Shown here: one piece after another, positions 1 through 9,780 of the stretch
How the letters are laid out: each line of letters opens with the position of its first letter
Numbering within the stretch: position 1 is the first letter of the stretch
Assembly: GCF_028550415.1 (NCBI RefSeq)
Contig: NZ_JAQQKX010000008.1
Location: 62,001-126,000 of the forward strand
DNA: 64,000 bases
Direction: 5' to 3'
Source of the DNA: Asticcacaulis aquaticus
GTDB lineage: Bacteria; Pseudomonadota; Alphaproteobacteria; Caulobacterales; Caulobacteraceae
Notes under the pieces: generated by a model
The model's database searches: none
Seen by the model: only the letters and a program-made list of their open reading frames with translations
What the model was told of the DNA's origin: nothing
Position numbers and translations under genes: made by a program

Positions 1-2
1 TC

Positions 3-2126
3 TCCATGGCCGCCGATCCGCTGGCTCTGACGCTGCTGACCTCGCCCGGAGACCTGGGCGCCGAGATCGCCATCGGCTCCATGCAGCGCTACGGCGTGCC
101 GATGGGCTACGGTGGTCCGCACGCGGCCTATATGGTCGTCAGGGACGCCCTGAAACGCTCCATGCCGGGGCGTCTGGTCGGGGTCTCGGTCGATAGCCGC
201 GGCGAGCCCGCCTACCGTCTGGCGCTGCAAACGCGCGAGCAGCACATCCGTCGCGAAAAGGCGACCTCGAACATCTGTACGGCACAGGTCCTGCTGGCGG
301 TTATCGCCTCGATGTACGCGGTTTATCACGGCCCGGACGGGTTGAAAGCCATTGCCCGGACCATCCACGGCCACGCCGATACCTTGGCTCAGCGTCTGCG
401 CGGTCTGGGCTATGACGTCGTGACCAAGGCCGCTTTCGACACCATCACCGTCAAGGCCGCCGACGTGGCCGCCCTGCACGCTCGCGCCGTCGAAGCCGGG
501 TTCAATCTGCGCCGCATCGACGACCAGCATGTGGGCGTGTCGCTGGATGAAAGCATCACCGCCGCCGTTCTTGAGCGCATCGTGGCCGTCTTCGCTGATG
601 GCAAAACCGAAGGCGCAACGGGTGAGGGCGTCGCCCTGCCAGACAGCCTGCTGCGTCACGACGACATCCTGACCCATCCGGTCTTCCATCTGCATCGCTC
701 GGAAACCGAGATGCTGCGCTATATGCGCCGCCTGTCGGACAAGGATCTGGCGCTCGACCGCACCATGATCCCGCTCGGCTCGTGCACGATGAAGCTCAAC
801 GCCACGACCGAGATGATCCCGATCACCTGGCCGGAGTTTTCCAACCTGCACCCCTATGCCCCGGTTGATCAGGCGCAGGGCTACAAGGCCATGTTCGATC
901 AGCTTGAAGCCTATCTGTGCGCCATTTCGGGCTACGATTCGGTGTCGTTGCAGCCCAATTCCGGCGCGCAGGGCGAATATGCCGGCCTGCTGGCCATCCG
1001 TGGCTACCACCTGTCGCGCGGCGATACGCAGCGCGATATCTGCCTGATCCCGGCCTCGGCGCACGGCACCAACCCGGCCTCGGCCCAGATGGTCGGCATG
1101 AAGACCGTCGTCGTCGCCTGCGACAGCGACGGCAATGTCGATTTCGAGGACTTCAAGGTCAAGGTGGCGCAGCACGCGGCGAACCTCGCCTGCATCATGA
1201 TCACCTATCCGTCGACCCACGGCGTGTTCGAAGAGCACATCACCGATATCTGCGACCTGGTCCACGAAGCCGGCGGGCAGGTCTATCTCGACGGCGCCAA
1301 CCTCAATGCGCAGGTCGGTCTGTCGCGGCCCGGCCACTACGGTTCGGACGTCAGCCACTTCAACCTGCACAAGACCTTCTGCATTCCGCATGGCGGCGGC
1401 GGCCCCGGCATGGGCCCCATCGGAGTCAAATCGCACCTGACGCCGTTCCTGCCGTCCGATCCGCAGACGGGCGAGGCGGGCGCGGTCTCGGCGGCGCACT
1501 ATGGGTCTGCCTCGATCCTACCGATCTCGTTCGCCTATATGCTGCTGATGGGCGACGAAGGCCTGCGTCAGGCGACCGAAGTCGCTATTCTCAACGCCAA
1601 CTACATCGCCGAACGCCTTGAGGGCCACTATCCGGTCCTCTATCGCGGCGAGAATGGCCGCGTGGCGCACGAATGTATTATCGACGTCCGCCCGATCAAG
1701 GACGCGACCGGCGTGACGGTCGACGATATCGCCAAGCGCCTGATCGATCACGGTTTCCACGCGCCCACCATGAGCTTCCCCGTTGCGGGCACCCTGATGA
1801 TCGAGCCGACCGAATCGGAAGCCAAGACTGAACTGGACCGCTTCTGCGACGCCATGATCGATATCAAGCGCGAGATCGACGACGTGGCCTCGGGCCGCTT
1901 CACGCATGAGACGAGCCCGCTGCGCCACGCGCCGCACACCGTGTTCGATCTGGCGGGCGACTGGGATCGCGCCTACAGCCGTCAGGAAGGGTGTTTCCCG
2001 ACCAAGGCGTCGATGGCCAACAAATACTGGTCGCCGGTGGGCCGCATCGACAACGTCTATGGCGACCGCAATCTGGTTTGCTCGTGTCCGCCGATGGAAA
2101 GCTACATGGACGAAGCGGCTGAGTAG
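3..2126 (+). CDS. gcvP: Glycine dehydrogenase (decarboxylating), P protein, 3' part
   Basis: The PLP-dependent P protein of the glycine cleavage system decarboxylates glycine and passes the aminomethyl group to the lipoyl arm of the H protein. The frame is open from the window edge, so roughly the first quarter of a usual ~950-residue single-chain P protein lies outside; the ATG at position 6 is an internal Met. The PLP lysine is in the motif NLHKTF (Lys codon 1371-1373), followed by the glycine-rich stretch [11 protein letters not shown]. The C-terminal end is complete ([10 protein letters not shown]) and a strong terminator follows. The family call is secure. gcvT and gcvH, usually upstream, are not visible. 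Confidence 0.97.
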   Translation, partial: SMAADPLALTLLTSPGDLGAEIAIGSMQRYGVPMGYGGPHAAYMVVRDALKRSMPGRLVGVSVDSRGEPAYRLALQTREQHIRREKATSNICTAQVLLAVIASMYAVYHGPDGLKAIARTIHGHADTLAQRLRGLGYDVVTKAAFDTITVKAADVAALHARAVEAGFNLRRIDDQHVGVSLDESITAAVLERIVAVFADGKTEGATGEGVALPDSLLRHDDILTHPVFHLHRSETEMLRYMRRLSDKDLALDRTMIPLGSCTMKLNATTEMIPITWPEFSNLHPYAPVDQAQGYKAMFDQLEAYLCAISGYDSVSLQPNSGAQGEYAGLLAIRGYHLSRGDTQRDICLIPASAHGTNPASAQMVGMKTVVVACDSDGNVDFEDFKVKVAQHAANLACIMITYPSTHGVFEEHITDICDLVHEAGGQVYLDGANLNAQVGLSRPGHYGSDVSHFNLHKTFCIPHGGGGPGMGPIGVKSHLTPFLPSDPQTGEAGAVSAAHYGSASILPISFAYMLLMGDEGLRQATEVAILNANYIAERLEGHYPVLYRGENGRVAHECIIDVRPIKDATGVTVDDIAKRLIDHGFHAPTMSFPVAGTLMIEPTESEAKTELDRFCDAMIDIKREIDDVASGRFTHETSPLRHAPHTVFDLAGDWDRAYSRQEGCFPTKASMANKYWSPVGRIDNVYGDRNLVCSCPPMESYMDEAAE

Positions 2127-2142
2127 GCCGTAAACGTGCAAA

Positions 2143-2175
2143 AGCCCCGCAGATAACGGTCTGCGGGGCTTTTTT
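2143..2175 (+). terminator. Rho-independent terminator of gcvP
   Basis: A 10-bp perfect stem (AGCCCCGCAG pairing with CTGCGGGGCT) around an 8-nt loop is followed by six T residues, 17 bases past the gcvP stop codon. Confidence 0.9.
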
Positions 2176-2386
2176 ACACACCGTGATCGGCAATAAGGCA
2201 ACACCGCCGTAATTCGGTTGCATCACCCCTTTATAAACAGGCCTGCGATTCCTATATCGCCGGTGTGAGCGGGCGTTTACCCTGAATGCCGACCAAATAG
2301 TAAACCTTACCGTGTTATCCGATTTCAACTGACAGATTTGGGCCGTCGATCCGGTTAGATCGTACGAACCTACTTGAGGATCCACC

Positions 2387-2875
2387 ATGAGCCGCCTTTC
2401 GGGCTTCTTTGCCGGCATTTTGAAACCTTCTGAAAAGAAGGTCTCGGTGTCGCGCGCGGTGAGGGTCGTGAAGCTCCGTAAGAAGAAAAACCCTGTCCAT
2501 CGCAGTATGAGCCGTCTCTGGCGTGCGGGCTTGATCAGTCTTGGGTCGTTGCTGGTTCTGCTCGGTATCCTGATTGCGCCGCTGCCGGGTCCGTTGGGGA
2601 TGCCGGTGTCGATCGCCGGTCTGATCATCGTGCTCAAGAACTCCTACTGGGCCAAGCGTCAGTTCATCAAGGTCCAGCGCAAGCACCCGAAATGGCTTGG
2701 CCCCCTGCGGCGTCTGCTGCGGCCGCGCGCCAAGGTCGTCTCGATCGTCTGGCATCAGATGCTGAAGACCGAGAAGCTGGTGCTCAAGGCGCCGGGTCGG
2801 ATGCTCGGCGGCTTCCGTCGACGGTTTCTGCGGAAGTCGAAGAAAAACATCTTCCATACCCAAAGCGCAAAATAA
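2387..2875 (+). CDS. PGPGW-family small membrane protein
   Basis: A 162-residue inner-membrane protein of unknown function. A basic N-terminus (many Lys/Arg up to about residue 45) leads into two hydrophobic segments at about residues 47-62 and 68-83, joined by the turn PLPGPLGMP that resembles the signature of the PGPGW putative transmembrane family. The C-terminal half is again very basic, so the protein is likely anchored by a hairpin with both tails in the cytoplasm. The start has a good ribosome site (GAGGATCC before ATG). It stands alone between two terminators. The family call is fairly sure; no function can be given. Confidence 0.8.
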   Translation: MSRLSGFFAGILKPSEKKVSVSRAVRVVKLRKKKNPVHRSMSRLWRAGLISLGSLLVLLGILIAPLPGPLGMPVSIAGLIIVLKNSYWAKRQFIKVQRKHPKWLGPLRRLLRPRAKVVSIVWHQMLKTEKLVLKAPGRMLGGFRRRFLRKSKKNIFHTQSAK

Positions 2876-2905
2876 CCCTTCGGTCAGATGATCGGAGGGT
2901 TTTTA
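2874..2905 (+). terminator. Terminator after the PGPGW gene
   Basis: An imperfect stem begins with AACCCT overlapping the stop codon and ends with AGGGTT followed by a T run. Confidence 0.7.
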
Positions 2906-2984
2906 GTTTGTGGGCAGTGCTTGCTTCATATCTCCCTGACTTGTCGGGCTATAGCGCCGGTGAAAGTATAGCTTTCACCAAGCG

Positions 2985-3108
2985 ATGGGACCGCACGAGA
3001 TGACCGAAGGTCAGCGAGATGTGGTGGTGGGGGTTCTTACTTACTTAGCCGTTCAACCTCTGCAAGGCACCCCACCTTTCCCTCCTCCCCGCAAAGTAGG
3101 GAGGTATG
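2985..3108. repeat. Dispersed palindromic repeat, family A (copy 1)
   Basis: This noncoding stretch contains GGGACCGCACGAGAT, then GATGTGGTGGTGGGGGTT, and ends with GGGAGGTATG. The same blocks, some inverted, occur at 10713-10900 and 45266-45335. No gene is supported between 2906 and 3118. Confidence 0.65.
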
Positions 3109-3118
3109 ATTGAATGTA

Positions 3119-3152
3119 AAAAAGCCCCGTGGCGGAACCACGGGGCTTTTTC
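3119..3152 (-). terminator. Terminator of the F0 ATP synthase operon
   Basis: The stem AGCCCCGTG/CACGGGGCT has T runs on both sides, so it can act in both directions. On the minus strand it lies just past the atpF stop codon. Confidence 0.85.
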
Positions 3153-3170
3153 ATTAGCTTGCTTAATCGC

Positions 3171-3677
3171 TTACGACAGGCGCGAACCCACCTGAGCGAT
3201 GGCCTGATCGACCAGCGGATCGGCTTTCAGACCGGCCACGCGATCCAGCAGGATCGTTTCAGCCAGACCGGCGGCCAGATCGGCAGCCGCGGCTTTCACT
3301 TCTGCGGCCGCCTTGGCTTCGGCCTGAGCGATCTTGGCTTCGGCCTGAGCCTGACGGCGCTTGATCGACTCGTCGAGATTGGCTTTGGCTTCGGTGGCAA
3401 GGCGCTGGGCCTCTTCCTCGGCAAAGACAATCAGGTCCTTGGCCTTCTGCTCGGCAGCAAGGCGCTCGGCCTTGATCTGGTTGAGCAGGGCCTGAGCTTC
3501 CTGACGGATGCGGACGGCTTCGTCCAGTTCCGCGCGGACGGCGTTGCCGGTATCGGCCAGCGACGCCCACAGCTTTTGCGGCACCTTCATGACGATCAGC
3601 AGCAGGAAGAAGCACCCAAGGCCGATGCGGACCCAGGTTTCGGGATTGGCCCAGAAGGACGGTTCTGCGTGTTCCAT
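3171..3677 (-). CDS. atpF: F0F1 ATP synthase subunit b
   Basis: Subunit b is part of the peripheral stalk that holds the F1 head against the F0 rotor. The 168 residues show one N-terminal membrane span (about residues 15-32, IGLGCFFLLLIVM) and then a long, charged, Ala/Glu/Lys-rich helix typical of the stalk. It is the last gene of atpI-atpB-atpE-b'-b, ten bases after the b' gene. A standalone F0 operon with two b-type subunits is the usual alphaproteobacterial arrangement; F1 genes lie elsewhere in such genomes. Confidence 0.93.
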   Translation of the reverse strand: MEHAEPSFWANPETWVRIGLGCFFLLLIVMKVPQKLWASLADTGNAVRAELDEAVRIRQEAQALLNQIKAERLAAEQKAKDLIVFAEEEAQRLATEAKANLDESIKRRQAQAEAKIAQAEAKAAAEVKAAAADLAAGLAETILLDRVAGLKADPLVDQAIAQVGSRLS

Positions 3678-3687
3678 CTAGGTCTCC

Positions 3688-4338
3688 TTACGCTTTCTTC
3701 AGAGCGGCGGTGAGGGCCGTCTTGGTCGGGGCCTTGCCGGTCAGCTTTTCGATCAGGGCCGACGCGGTGTCGGTGGCGATTTCGGTGACGTGCGACAGGG
3801 CTTCGTCGCGCTTGGCGCGGATCGAGGCTTCCGATTCGGCCAGAACCGCGTTCAGGCGGGCGTCTTCCTTGGCCTGAGCCGCGGCCTGTTCGGCAGCGGC
3901 CTTGGCCTTGGCGTCGGCGGCCAGCTTGCGCGCGGCGACGTGAGCGGCGGCGGTTTCAGCCGCAGCGTCCTTGGCCTGAGCCTCGGCCTCGTCGCGGATG
4001 GCGCGGGCATTGGCCAGATCTTCGGCGATCGTCGCGCCGCGCGTGTCGATGACCTTGCGCAGACGGGGGGCGAACACCTTGGCGATCAGGACGAACAGAA
4101 CGAGGAAGATGATGACCAGCCACACCATCTGACCGGCCCAGTGTTCCGTCTGGAACTGCGGCAGGCCACCCGAGGCATGCTCTTCGGCATGGGCGGTGGT
4201 GGTGTGGGTGTCGCCGTGGGCCGCCTCGGCGGAGGCTTGCGCTTCCGCGACAGGCTCAAGCGTCGCCACCGTGGTCACCGGCGCGTCTGCGCTGGTGTCG
4301 GTTGCGGCCGTGGCCTCCGGGCTTGAGGTAACGCTCAT
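3688..4338 (-). CDS. atpF2: F0F1 ATP synthase subunit b'
   Basis: The second peripheral-stalk subunit, pairing with b as a heterodimer in alphaproteobacteria and photosynthetic bacteria. An acidic, Ala-rich N-terminal extension of about 70 residues precedes a single span (WLVIIFLVLFVLIAKVF), the conserved APRLRKVIDTRG, and an Ala-rich helical stalk. I chose the ATG at 4338 because AAGGATC lies correctly before it; an in-frame ATG at 4383 would add 15 unlikely residues. The His/Glu-rich N-terminal extension is long for the family. Confidence 0.9.
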   Translation of the reverse strand: MSVTSSPEATAATDTSADAPVTTVATLEPVAEAQASAEAAHGDTHTTTAHAEEHASGGLPQFQTEHWAGQMVWLVIIFLVLFVLIAKVFAPRLRKVIDTRGATIAEDLANARAIRDEAEAQAKDAAAETAAAHVAARKLAADAKAKAAAEQAAAQAKEDARLNAVLAESEASIRAKRDEALSHVTEIATDTASALIEKLTGKAPTKTALTAALKKA

Positions 4339-4455
4339 GGTTTGATCCTTTTGCTCCATATGGCCGGGGCCACAGGAAGGCATGGTCTATAACAAACGGG
4401 CGGATCAGACTCGTTTTCCAAGCCTGATCCGTCGTTGAGTAGTTCTATAAGTCCG

Positions 4456-4508
4456 CAGAGCGCATCCCGAAAAGTGTCAGCGGTTTTCGGATCAGATGCG
4501 CGTCTAAG
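4456..4508. repeat. Palindromic repeat, family D (copy 1)
   Basis: An inverted repeat of about 50 bp of the form GAGCGCATCCCGAAAAGTG ... CGGTTTTCGG ... GATGCGCGTC, between atpE and the b' gene. Related copies are at 6098-6149 and 35248-35304. If transcribed it would form a hairpin inside the atp mRNA, which could adjust the ratio of c subunit to stalk subunits (inference). Confidence 0.6.
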
Positions 4509-4517
4509 CGAAGCTTA

Positions 4518-4742
4518 TTAGCCGTTCAGGATCATGATGGCGATAACGAACGCCAGAATGCCGAGGGCTTCGGTCAGCGCCATGCCGATGAACAGGTTGG
4601 TCTGTTGCGACTTGGCAGCCGACGGGTTGCGCAGCGCGCCCTGGAAGAAGTTGCCGAACAGCAGACCCAGGCCGATACCGGCACCGATCATACCCAGCAT
4701 GGCCAGACCCGCGCCGAGGAACTTGTAAGCAGAAGCGTCCAT
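4518..4742 (-). CDS. atpE: F0F1 ATP synthase subunit c
   Basis: A 74-residue proteolipid that forms the rotor ring. It has two membrane helices joined by the polar loop [10 protein letters not shown], the glycine-rich first helix ([10 protein letters not shown], residues 17-26) and the proton-carrying carboxylate Glu58 in ALTEALG of helix two. No sodium-binding signature is obvious, so it is presumed to be a proton rotor. It follows atpB by 51 bases and is separated from b' by about 180 bases holding repeat D. Confidence 0.96.
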   Translation of the reverse strand: MDASAYKFLGAGLAMLGMIGAGIGLGLLFGNFFQGALRNPSAAKSQQTNLFIGMALTEALGILAFVIAIMILNG

Positions 4743-4793
4743 AGACTTTAAACTCCGTAGGAAGAAAGAGAGAAACTTAAGTAAAAGATGTAC

Positions 4794-5555
4794 TTAGTGG
4801 TGATGCAGGTTCACCACGTCGTTGAGGTAGACACAGGCCAGAACCGCGAACACGAAGGCTTGCAGATAGGCCACCAGGAACTCCAGCGCCGTCAGGGCGA
4901 CGACCGCGGTGAGCGACACGAAGCCGCCCAGATACCCCGCCACGCCCGCCGAAGCCAGTGCGACGATGAAGCCCGCGAACACCTTCATCACGATGTGGCC
5001 GCCGACCATGTTGCCGAACAAACGCAGCGTCAGGGTGATGGGGCGCATCAGGAAGGAGATGATTTCGATAGGGATGAGGATCGGCAGGATCAGAAGCGGC
5101 ACGCCCGACGGGCAGAACAGCTTGAAGAAGCCCAGACCGTTGCGCAGGATACCGACCACGATCACCGTGCCGATGGTCAGGATGGCCAGCATCGCCGTGA
5201 CCGCCAGTTGCGAGGTCGCGGTGAAGTAGGTCGTCATGCCGACAAGGTTACAGCTCAGGATGAACAGGAAGAGCGTAAAGACGAAGGGAAAAAAGGCGCG
5301 GCCATCGTGACCGATGATCGATTCGGCCAGATCGTCGATCAGGCCGAACAGGCCCTCGGCCATGACCTGAAAGCGGCCCGGAATGATCGAGGCGCGGGCG
5401 GTCGTCAGGCTGAAGAACACGATGACGGCGCCGACGCCGATCAGCATGGCGAGGACCGAATTGGTGATCGAGAGATCGACGGGCACACCAGCGACGTCAA
5501 TAACCGGCAGGTCGACGACCTTCTGGATCTGGAACTGGTGCAACGGATCGGCCAT
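4794..5555 (-). CDS. atpB: F0F1 ATP synthase subunit a
   Basis: The stator channel subunit that lets protons reach and leave the c ring. It is 253 residues long with several hydrophobic helices and the essential arginine in the motif TLRLFGNMVGGH. The C-terminal helix keeps the usual ALEFLVAYLQAFVFAVL and ends in Leu-His-His-His. It sits between atpI and atpE. The length fits alphaproteobacterial AtpB. Confidence 0.96.
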   Translation of the reverse strand: MADPLHQFQIQKVVDLPVIDVAGVPVDLSITNSVLAMLIGVGAVIVFFSLTTARASIIPGRFQVMAEGLFGLIDDLAESIIGHDGRAFFPFVFTLFLFILSCNLVGMTTYFTATSQLAVTAMLAILTIGTVIVVGILRNGLGFFKLFCPSGVPLLILPILIPIEIISFLMRPITLTLRLFGNMVGGHIVMKVFAGFIVALASAGVAGYLGGFVSLTAVVALTALEFLVAYLQAFVFAVLACVYLNDVVNLHHH

Positions 5556-5627
5556 AAGCCCTACCTCATCAATTAAATCTGCGGTGCCGGGAAACCGGCG
5601 AAAGAATTCTTTTGGTCCCGCCGGATT

Positions 5628-5921
5628 TTAGCGTCGTGCGCTGCGCGCAACCGCGTAAACCCCGGCGATGAGTCCTAAAATCACGCCGACAGCCATGCCG
5701 AACGGGCGCGTATGCAGGTACTCGTCGCTCAGCCAGCCCGCCCCCAGACCGATGAAAATCCCGCCGAGAAGTTCGCCCAGAGCCTGATAGCCCTTGCCGG
5801 CGCCCGCTTCGCTTTCGCCGTGATCGGTGTCTTTCCGGCGCTTTTTCCGCTCGATGGCGTCAAGGCGCTTGTCCAGATCGTCAAGCTTGGTCGAAGTCTC
5901 GTTGTCGGGTTCGTCAGTCAT
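5628..5921 (-). CDS. atpI: AtpI-like protein, assembly factor of the F0 operon
   Basis: A small protein (97 residues from the ATG at 5921, preceded by AAAGGTC) with a charged N-terminus containing KKRRKD and two hydrophobic segments (GELLGGIFIGLGAGWL and GMAVGVILGLIAGVYAV) typical of AtpI/AtpQ. AtpI is thought to help assemble the c ring or carry magnesium; it is not a subunit of the finished enzyme. It is the first gene of the atp operon, 72 bases before atpB. A longer reading from 5957 is possible but lacks a ribosome site. Confidence 0.88.
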   Translation of the reverse strand: MTDEPDNETSTKLDDLDKRLDAIERKKRRKDTDHGESEAGAGKGYQALGELLGGIFIGLGAGWLSDEYLHTRPFGMAVGVILGLIAGVYAVARSARR

Positions 5922-6097
5922 GTTCGGACCTTTCAGGAGATGCACGCCTGTTTTCAAGACACGCGCAGCCCCCTCCGGACGGCGCGGAACCTAATCGGAC
6001 AGACCCGAAAGGTCAAGCAATCCGATGACAGAAAGTTGATCTAATTGCGCCTTATTATGCGGTGCAGCATCCCTATATCGGAAAATCGCCTTTTTGT

Positions 6098-6149
6098 AGA
6101 GCGATATGCCGAAAAGTGGTTGCCGGTTTTCGGCTACAATATCGCGACC
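6098..6149. repeat. Palindromic repeat, family D (copy 2)
   Basis: AGCGATATGCCGAAAAGTG ... CCGGTTTTCGGC ... ATATCGCGAC, an inverted repeat 8 bases past the smc stop codon. Read in the opposite direction, the copy at 35248-35304 matches it closely. Confidence 0.65.
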
Positions 6150-6157
6150 AGCAAAAG

Positions 6158-9100
6158 TTATACCGTGATCAGAGCTTCCGCCGCCGTCAGATCGACGCTG
6201 ACCAGTTGCGAGACGCCGCGCTCGGCCATGGTGACGCCAAACAGGCGGTCCATCCGCGCCATGGTCACCGGATTGTGGGTGATGGCGATGAAGCGCGTAT
6301 TGGTCCGCGTGCGCATTTCGGCCAGAAGGCGGCAATAGCGGTCGACATTCGCGTCATCGAGCGGCGCATCGACCTCGTCCAGCACGCAGACCGGGGCCGG
6401 ATTGGCCAGAAAGACCCCGAAAATCAACGCCGTGGCGGTCAGGGCCTGCTCGCCACCCGACATAAGGCTCATGGTTGACAGGCGCTTGCCCGGCGGACAG
6501 GCATAGATTTCGAGCCCCGCTTCCAGCGGATCGTCCGATTCGACCAATCTTAATTCCGCCGAACCGCCGCCGAACAGAGCGACGAACAGGGTCTTGAAGT
6601 GTTCGTTGATCACCGCGAACGCCGCCAGCAACCGTTCGCGACCCTCGGCATTGAGTTCGTCGATCCCCTCGCGCAGGCGGGCGATGGCGGTGGTCAGGTC
6701 GAGGCGTTCGCGGCTGATGTTTTCCAGACGGTCCTGATACTCGGTCGCTTCTTCCTCGGCGCGCAGGTTGACGGCGCCCAGTTGATCGCGCTCGCGCTCA
6801 AGCCCCGACAGCAGCGCCTCGGCACCGGCGGCATCGGCGGGGGTGGCGATGGCCTCTTCCTTCAGGCGGCGGCCCAGCGCGTCGGGTGTGTCCTGCGTCT
6901 GGTCAAGAATCTGCGCTTCGATTTCGTCCTTCTTGGCGGTGGCGGCTTCAAGACGGGCCAGGGCACCGGCACGGTGTTCGCGGGCCTCCGACGCCTCGTG
7001 TTCGCGAGCCTTTTCCGCCGCATCCGCCTCGCGTTTGGTGGTTTCGGCAAGCGCCAAGGCGTCGCGCGCTGCCGACAGACGCGTTTCGGCCAGCGTCAGC
7101 GAATCGAGCAGGGTCAGGCGTTTGGCCTCAAAGGTTTCCGGTGCGGCCTCGGCCTTTGCCAGTGCGGCGACCGTCGCTTCCTGTTCGCGGGTCAGCTTGT
7201 CGACGCGGCCGCCCGATTCGCCGTGTCGCCGCGTCCAGTCGGTCAGGTCGCGACCAAGGTTGCGCTCGCGGGCTTCGCGTTGTTGCCGGTTGCGGCTGTC
7301 TTCGTCGAGCGCCGAACGCGCCGCCAGCACGGCCTGACGCTTGGCATTGGCGTGGTTACGCGCCTCGATGAGCGCGTCGTTCAGGTCGTCCTGCGCTTCG
7401 GGCGTCGATTGTTCGTCGGCGAGGGCCTCATAGGCCGTCTTGGCCTCCGAGAGATCGCCACGCAGACGTTTGATCGTCCCGTCGAGCGCTTCGAGACGCG
7501 ATTCGTATTGGGTCTGCTTGCGGCTGAGGTCGTCGGCCAGCCCGGTTTTTGTACGCAAATCGCGTTCAAGTTCCGGCAATCTGACCCGCGCCTGACGCAG
7601 GCGGTCCTCGAACCCGCGCAAGGCATTGGCGGCTTCGGTCAGGGCGGTTTGTGTCGTGGTCAGTTGCGGCTTGAGCGCATCGATGTCGCTTTCCAGTTCC
7701 TCGAACCGCGTCCGTTGCGCCAGTCGCACGGCGGCGGGTTTCGGGGCCTTGGCGCGGACGATCAGCCCGTCCCAGCGCCACAGATCGCCTTCGACCGAGA
7801 CCAGCCGCGCGCCCATAGGTAACTGGCTTTGCAGCCGGTCGCCGTCACCTTGCGCCACGACGCCGATGGCTTGCAGACGTAAGGCGAGGGCGGGCGGGGC
7901 TTTCACCACCTCGGCCAGCGGTTTGACCCCTAACGCGGCCAAACCGTCGATAGCGGTCGTCGATTCGAAATCCTCGGTCCAGAAGGCCAGCGCATCCAGC
8001 GCGCCGCGTTTGCTCAAGCTGAGGTTCAGGTCATCGCCTAAGGCGGCGGCGAGCGCCAGTTCATAGCCCTTATCGGCGCGGACGGCATCGAGCACCGGAC
8101 TCTTCGCCTTGCCGCTATTGGCGTTCAGTACCTGCGCCAGACCGCGCGATTCGGCGGTCAGCCGCCCCAAACGGTCCTCGATATCGCGCACGGTCTTGCG
8201 TGCCTGCGCCTCGGCATTGACGTGGCCGACACGCTCGCCTTCGAGCGATTCGGCGGCGGCGCGCGCCTCGTCAAGCGCCGTCTGTAAGGCCGTTGCCGCT
8301 TCGCGCGCGGTTTTCAGCGCCGCGTGGTCGAAGGCCCCAAGCGCCTGTTTTTCGCGTTCGGCCTGATTTGTCTGAGCCAGCAGTCGCTCGAATCGCGTCT
8401 GCGCCTCTTTCAGCCGCGTCGCCTCCAGCCGTTGCCGTTCGGTCAGGGCGGCCAGTTCGGCAGCCAGTTCTTCGATGCGCTGATCGGCCTCGACACGCTC
8501 GCTTTCCGACATCAGGACGGCGGCCTTCAGTTCCGGTTCACGCGAGGGGGCGTCCTTGATCTCGGCCCGGACGCGCTCCAGCATTTCGGTCAGGCGCTCG
8601 ATCTGCGACGCGCCGTCGCGGGCCAGTTCCAGTTCGCGCGCGTGGTCGGCCTGCTGACGGCGCAGGTCGGCTTTCAACCGCTCGATCTCGGCCAGGGCCT
8701 GCTTTTCTTCGAGGTCGAGGCGTTCCTTCTCGATCGTCAGGCGGTGATTGACGGTCGCTGCCACGGCCTCTTCGTCGCGTAAGCCCGGGATATTTTCGGC
8801 AGCGGTCAGGGCCTCGGTCTGCGCGGCGGCAGCGGCGCGCGCGGTATCCTCGACGCGGCGCGACAGGGTCTGCATATCGCCGGTTGCGGCCTGAAACACG
8901 GCCACGGCCTCCAGCCATCTGGCGTGCAGGATGGCCTTTTGCAGGGCGCGAATCTCGGCGGAAATTTTCTTGTACTTGTCGGCCTGACGCGCCTCGCGTT
9001 TCAGGCGCGATAGGGCGCTGTCCAGTTCGCGTGAAATGTCGTCCAGCCGCGCCATATTGGCCTCAGCAGCGCGCAGGCGCAGTTCGGCCTCGTGCCGCCG

Positions 9101-9625
9101 GGTGTGCAGGCCCGATACCCCGGCGGCTTCTTCGAGGACGCGACGGCGATTCTGCGGCTTGGCGGCGATCAGTTCCGAAATCTGTCCCTGACGGACCAGC
9201 GCCGGGGAATTGGCCCCGGTCGAGGCGTCGGCGAACAGAAGTTGCACGTCGCGAGCGCGCACCTCCTTGCCATTGACGCGGTAGGTCGAGCCCTGACCGC
9301 GGTCGATGCGTCGGGCGATGTCGAGCACCGGCTGATCGGTAAAGGGCTGCGGCGCCAGACGCGCGGCATTATCGATGGTCAGCGTCACCTCGGCCCAGTT
9401 GCGCGAGGGGCGCTTGTCCGATCCGGCGAAGATCACGTCTTCCATGCCCGCGCCGCGCATCGCCTTGGCTGACGTCGCGCCCATGACCCAGCGCAGGGCC
9501 TCCAGCAGGTTCGACTTGCCGCAGCCGTTCGGCCCGACGATCCCCGTCAGGCCGGGCTCGATGCGGAATTCGGTCGCATCGACGAAGGACTTGAAGCCCG
9601 AAAGTTTCAGCCGTTGAAACTGCAA
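6158..9625 (-). CDS. smc: Chromosome segregation ATPase SMC
   Basis: The ATPase of the condensin complex, which organises and helps segregate the chromosome. It has the Walker A motif GPNGCGKS at residues 31-38, two long coiled-coil arms rich in Glu/Arg/Ala flanking a hinge in the middle, the ABC signature LMSGGEQ, and Walker B VCVLDEVDAPL near the C-terminus. I placed the start at TTG 9625, which gives MQFQRLKLSGFKSF, the usual N-terminus, and 1155 residues; an ATG at 9730 would add 35 non-conserved residues. It lies near the DsbA/DUF721/mutY group, a neighbourhood common in alphaproteobacteria. scpA and scpB are not in the window. Confidence 0.95.
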   Translation of the reverse strand: MQFQRLKLSGFKSFVDATEFRIEPGLTGIVGPNGCGKSNLLEALRWVMGATSAKAMRGAGMEDVIFAGSDKRPSRNWAEVTLTIDNAARLAPQPFTDQPVLDIARRIDRGQGSTYRVNGKEVRARDVQLLFADASTGANSPALVRQGQISELIAAKPQNRRRVLEEAAGVSGLHTRRHEAELRLRAAEANMARLDDISRELDSALSRLKREARQADKYKKISAEIRALQKAILHARWLEAVAVFQAATGDMQTLSRRVEDTARAAAAAQTEALTAAENIPGLRDEEAVAATVNHRLTIEKERLDLEEKQALAEIERLKADLRRQQADHARELELARDGASQIERLTEMLERVRAEIKDAPSREPELKAAVLMSESERVEADQRIEELAAELAALTERQRLEATRLKEAQTRFERLLAQTNQAEREKQALGAFDHAALKTAREAATALQTALDEARAAAESLEGERVGHVNAEAQARKTVRDIEDRLGRLTAESRGLAQVLNANSGKAKSPVLDAVRADKGYELALAAALGDDLNLSLSKRGALDALAFWTEDFESTTAIDGLAALGVKPLAEVVKAPPALALRLQAIGVVAQGDGDRLQSQLPMGARLVSVEGDLWRWDGLIVRAKAPKPAAVRLAQRTRFEELESDIDALKPQLTTTQTALTEAANALRGFEDRLRQARVRLPELERDLRTKTGLADDLSRKQTQYESRLEALDGTIKRLRGDLSEAKTAYEALADEQSTPEAQDDLNDALIEARNHANAKRQAVLAARSALDEDSRNRQQREARERNLGRDLTDWTRRHGESGGRVDKLTREQEATVAALAKAEAAPETFEAKRLTLLDSLTLAETRLSAARDALALAETTKREADAAEKAREHEASEAREHRAGALARLEAATAKKDEIEAQILDQTQDTPDALGRRLKEEAIATPADAAGAEALLSGLERERDQLGAVNLRAEEEATEYQDRLENISRERLDLTTAIARLREGIDELNAEGRERLLAAFAVINEHFKTLFVALFGGGSAELRLVESDDPLEAGLEIYACPPGKRLSTMSLMSGGEQALTATALIFGVFLANPAPVCVLDEVDAPLDDANVDRYCRLLAEMRTRTNTRFIAITHNPVTMARMDRLFGVTMAERGVSQLVSVDLTAAEALITV

Positions 9626-9780
9626 GGAGGACCTGAGGGTGAAAAGCGTTGAACCCTTGCTTGTAAGGCCTTTGGCGCGGATAAGGCAAGTCGTCCTGTG
9701 GATAAGGTGGCTTGCCTCGATCCTGCCCAAATACGGCCATCACGCCGGGTTACATCACCACGGCAAAGAGGGGGGCTTTC

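Noticed and set aside
9626-9730. ATG start of smc 35 codons upstream
   Set aside because: The added residues do not resemble SMC; the TTG at 9625 gives the standard N-terminus.
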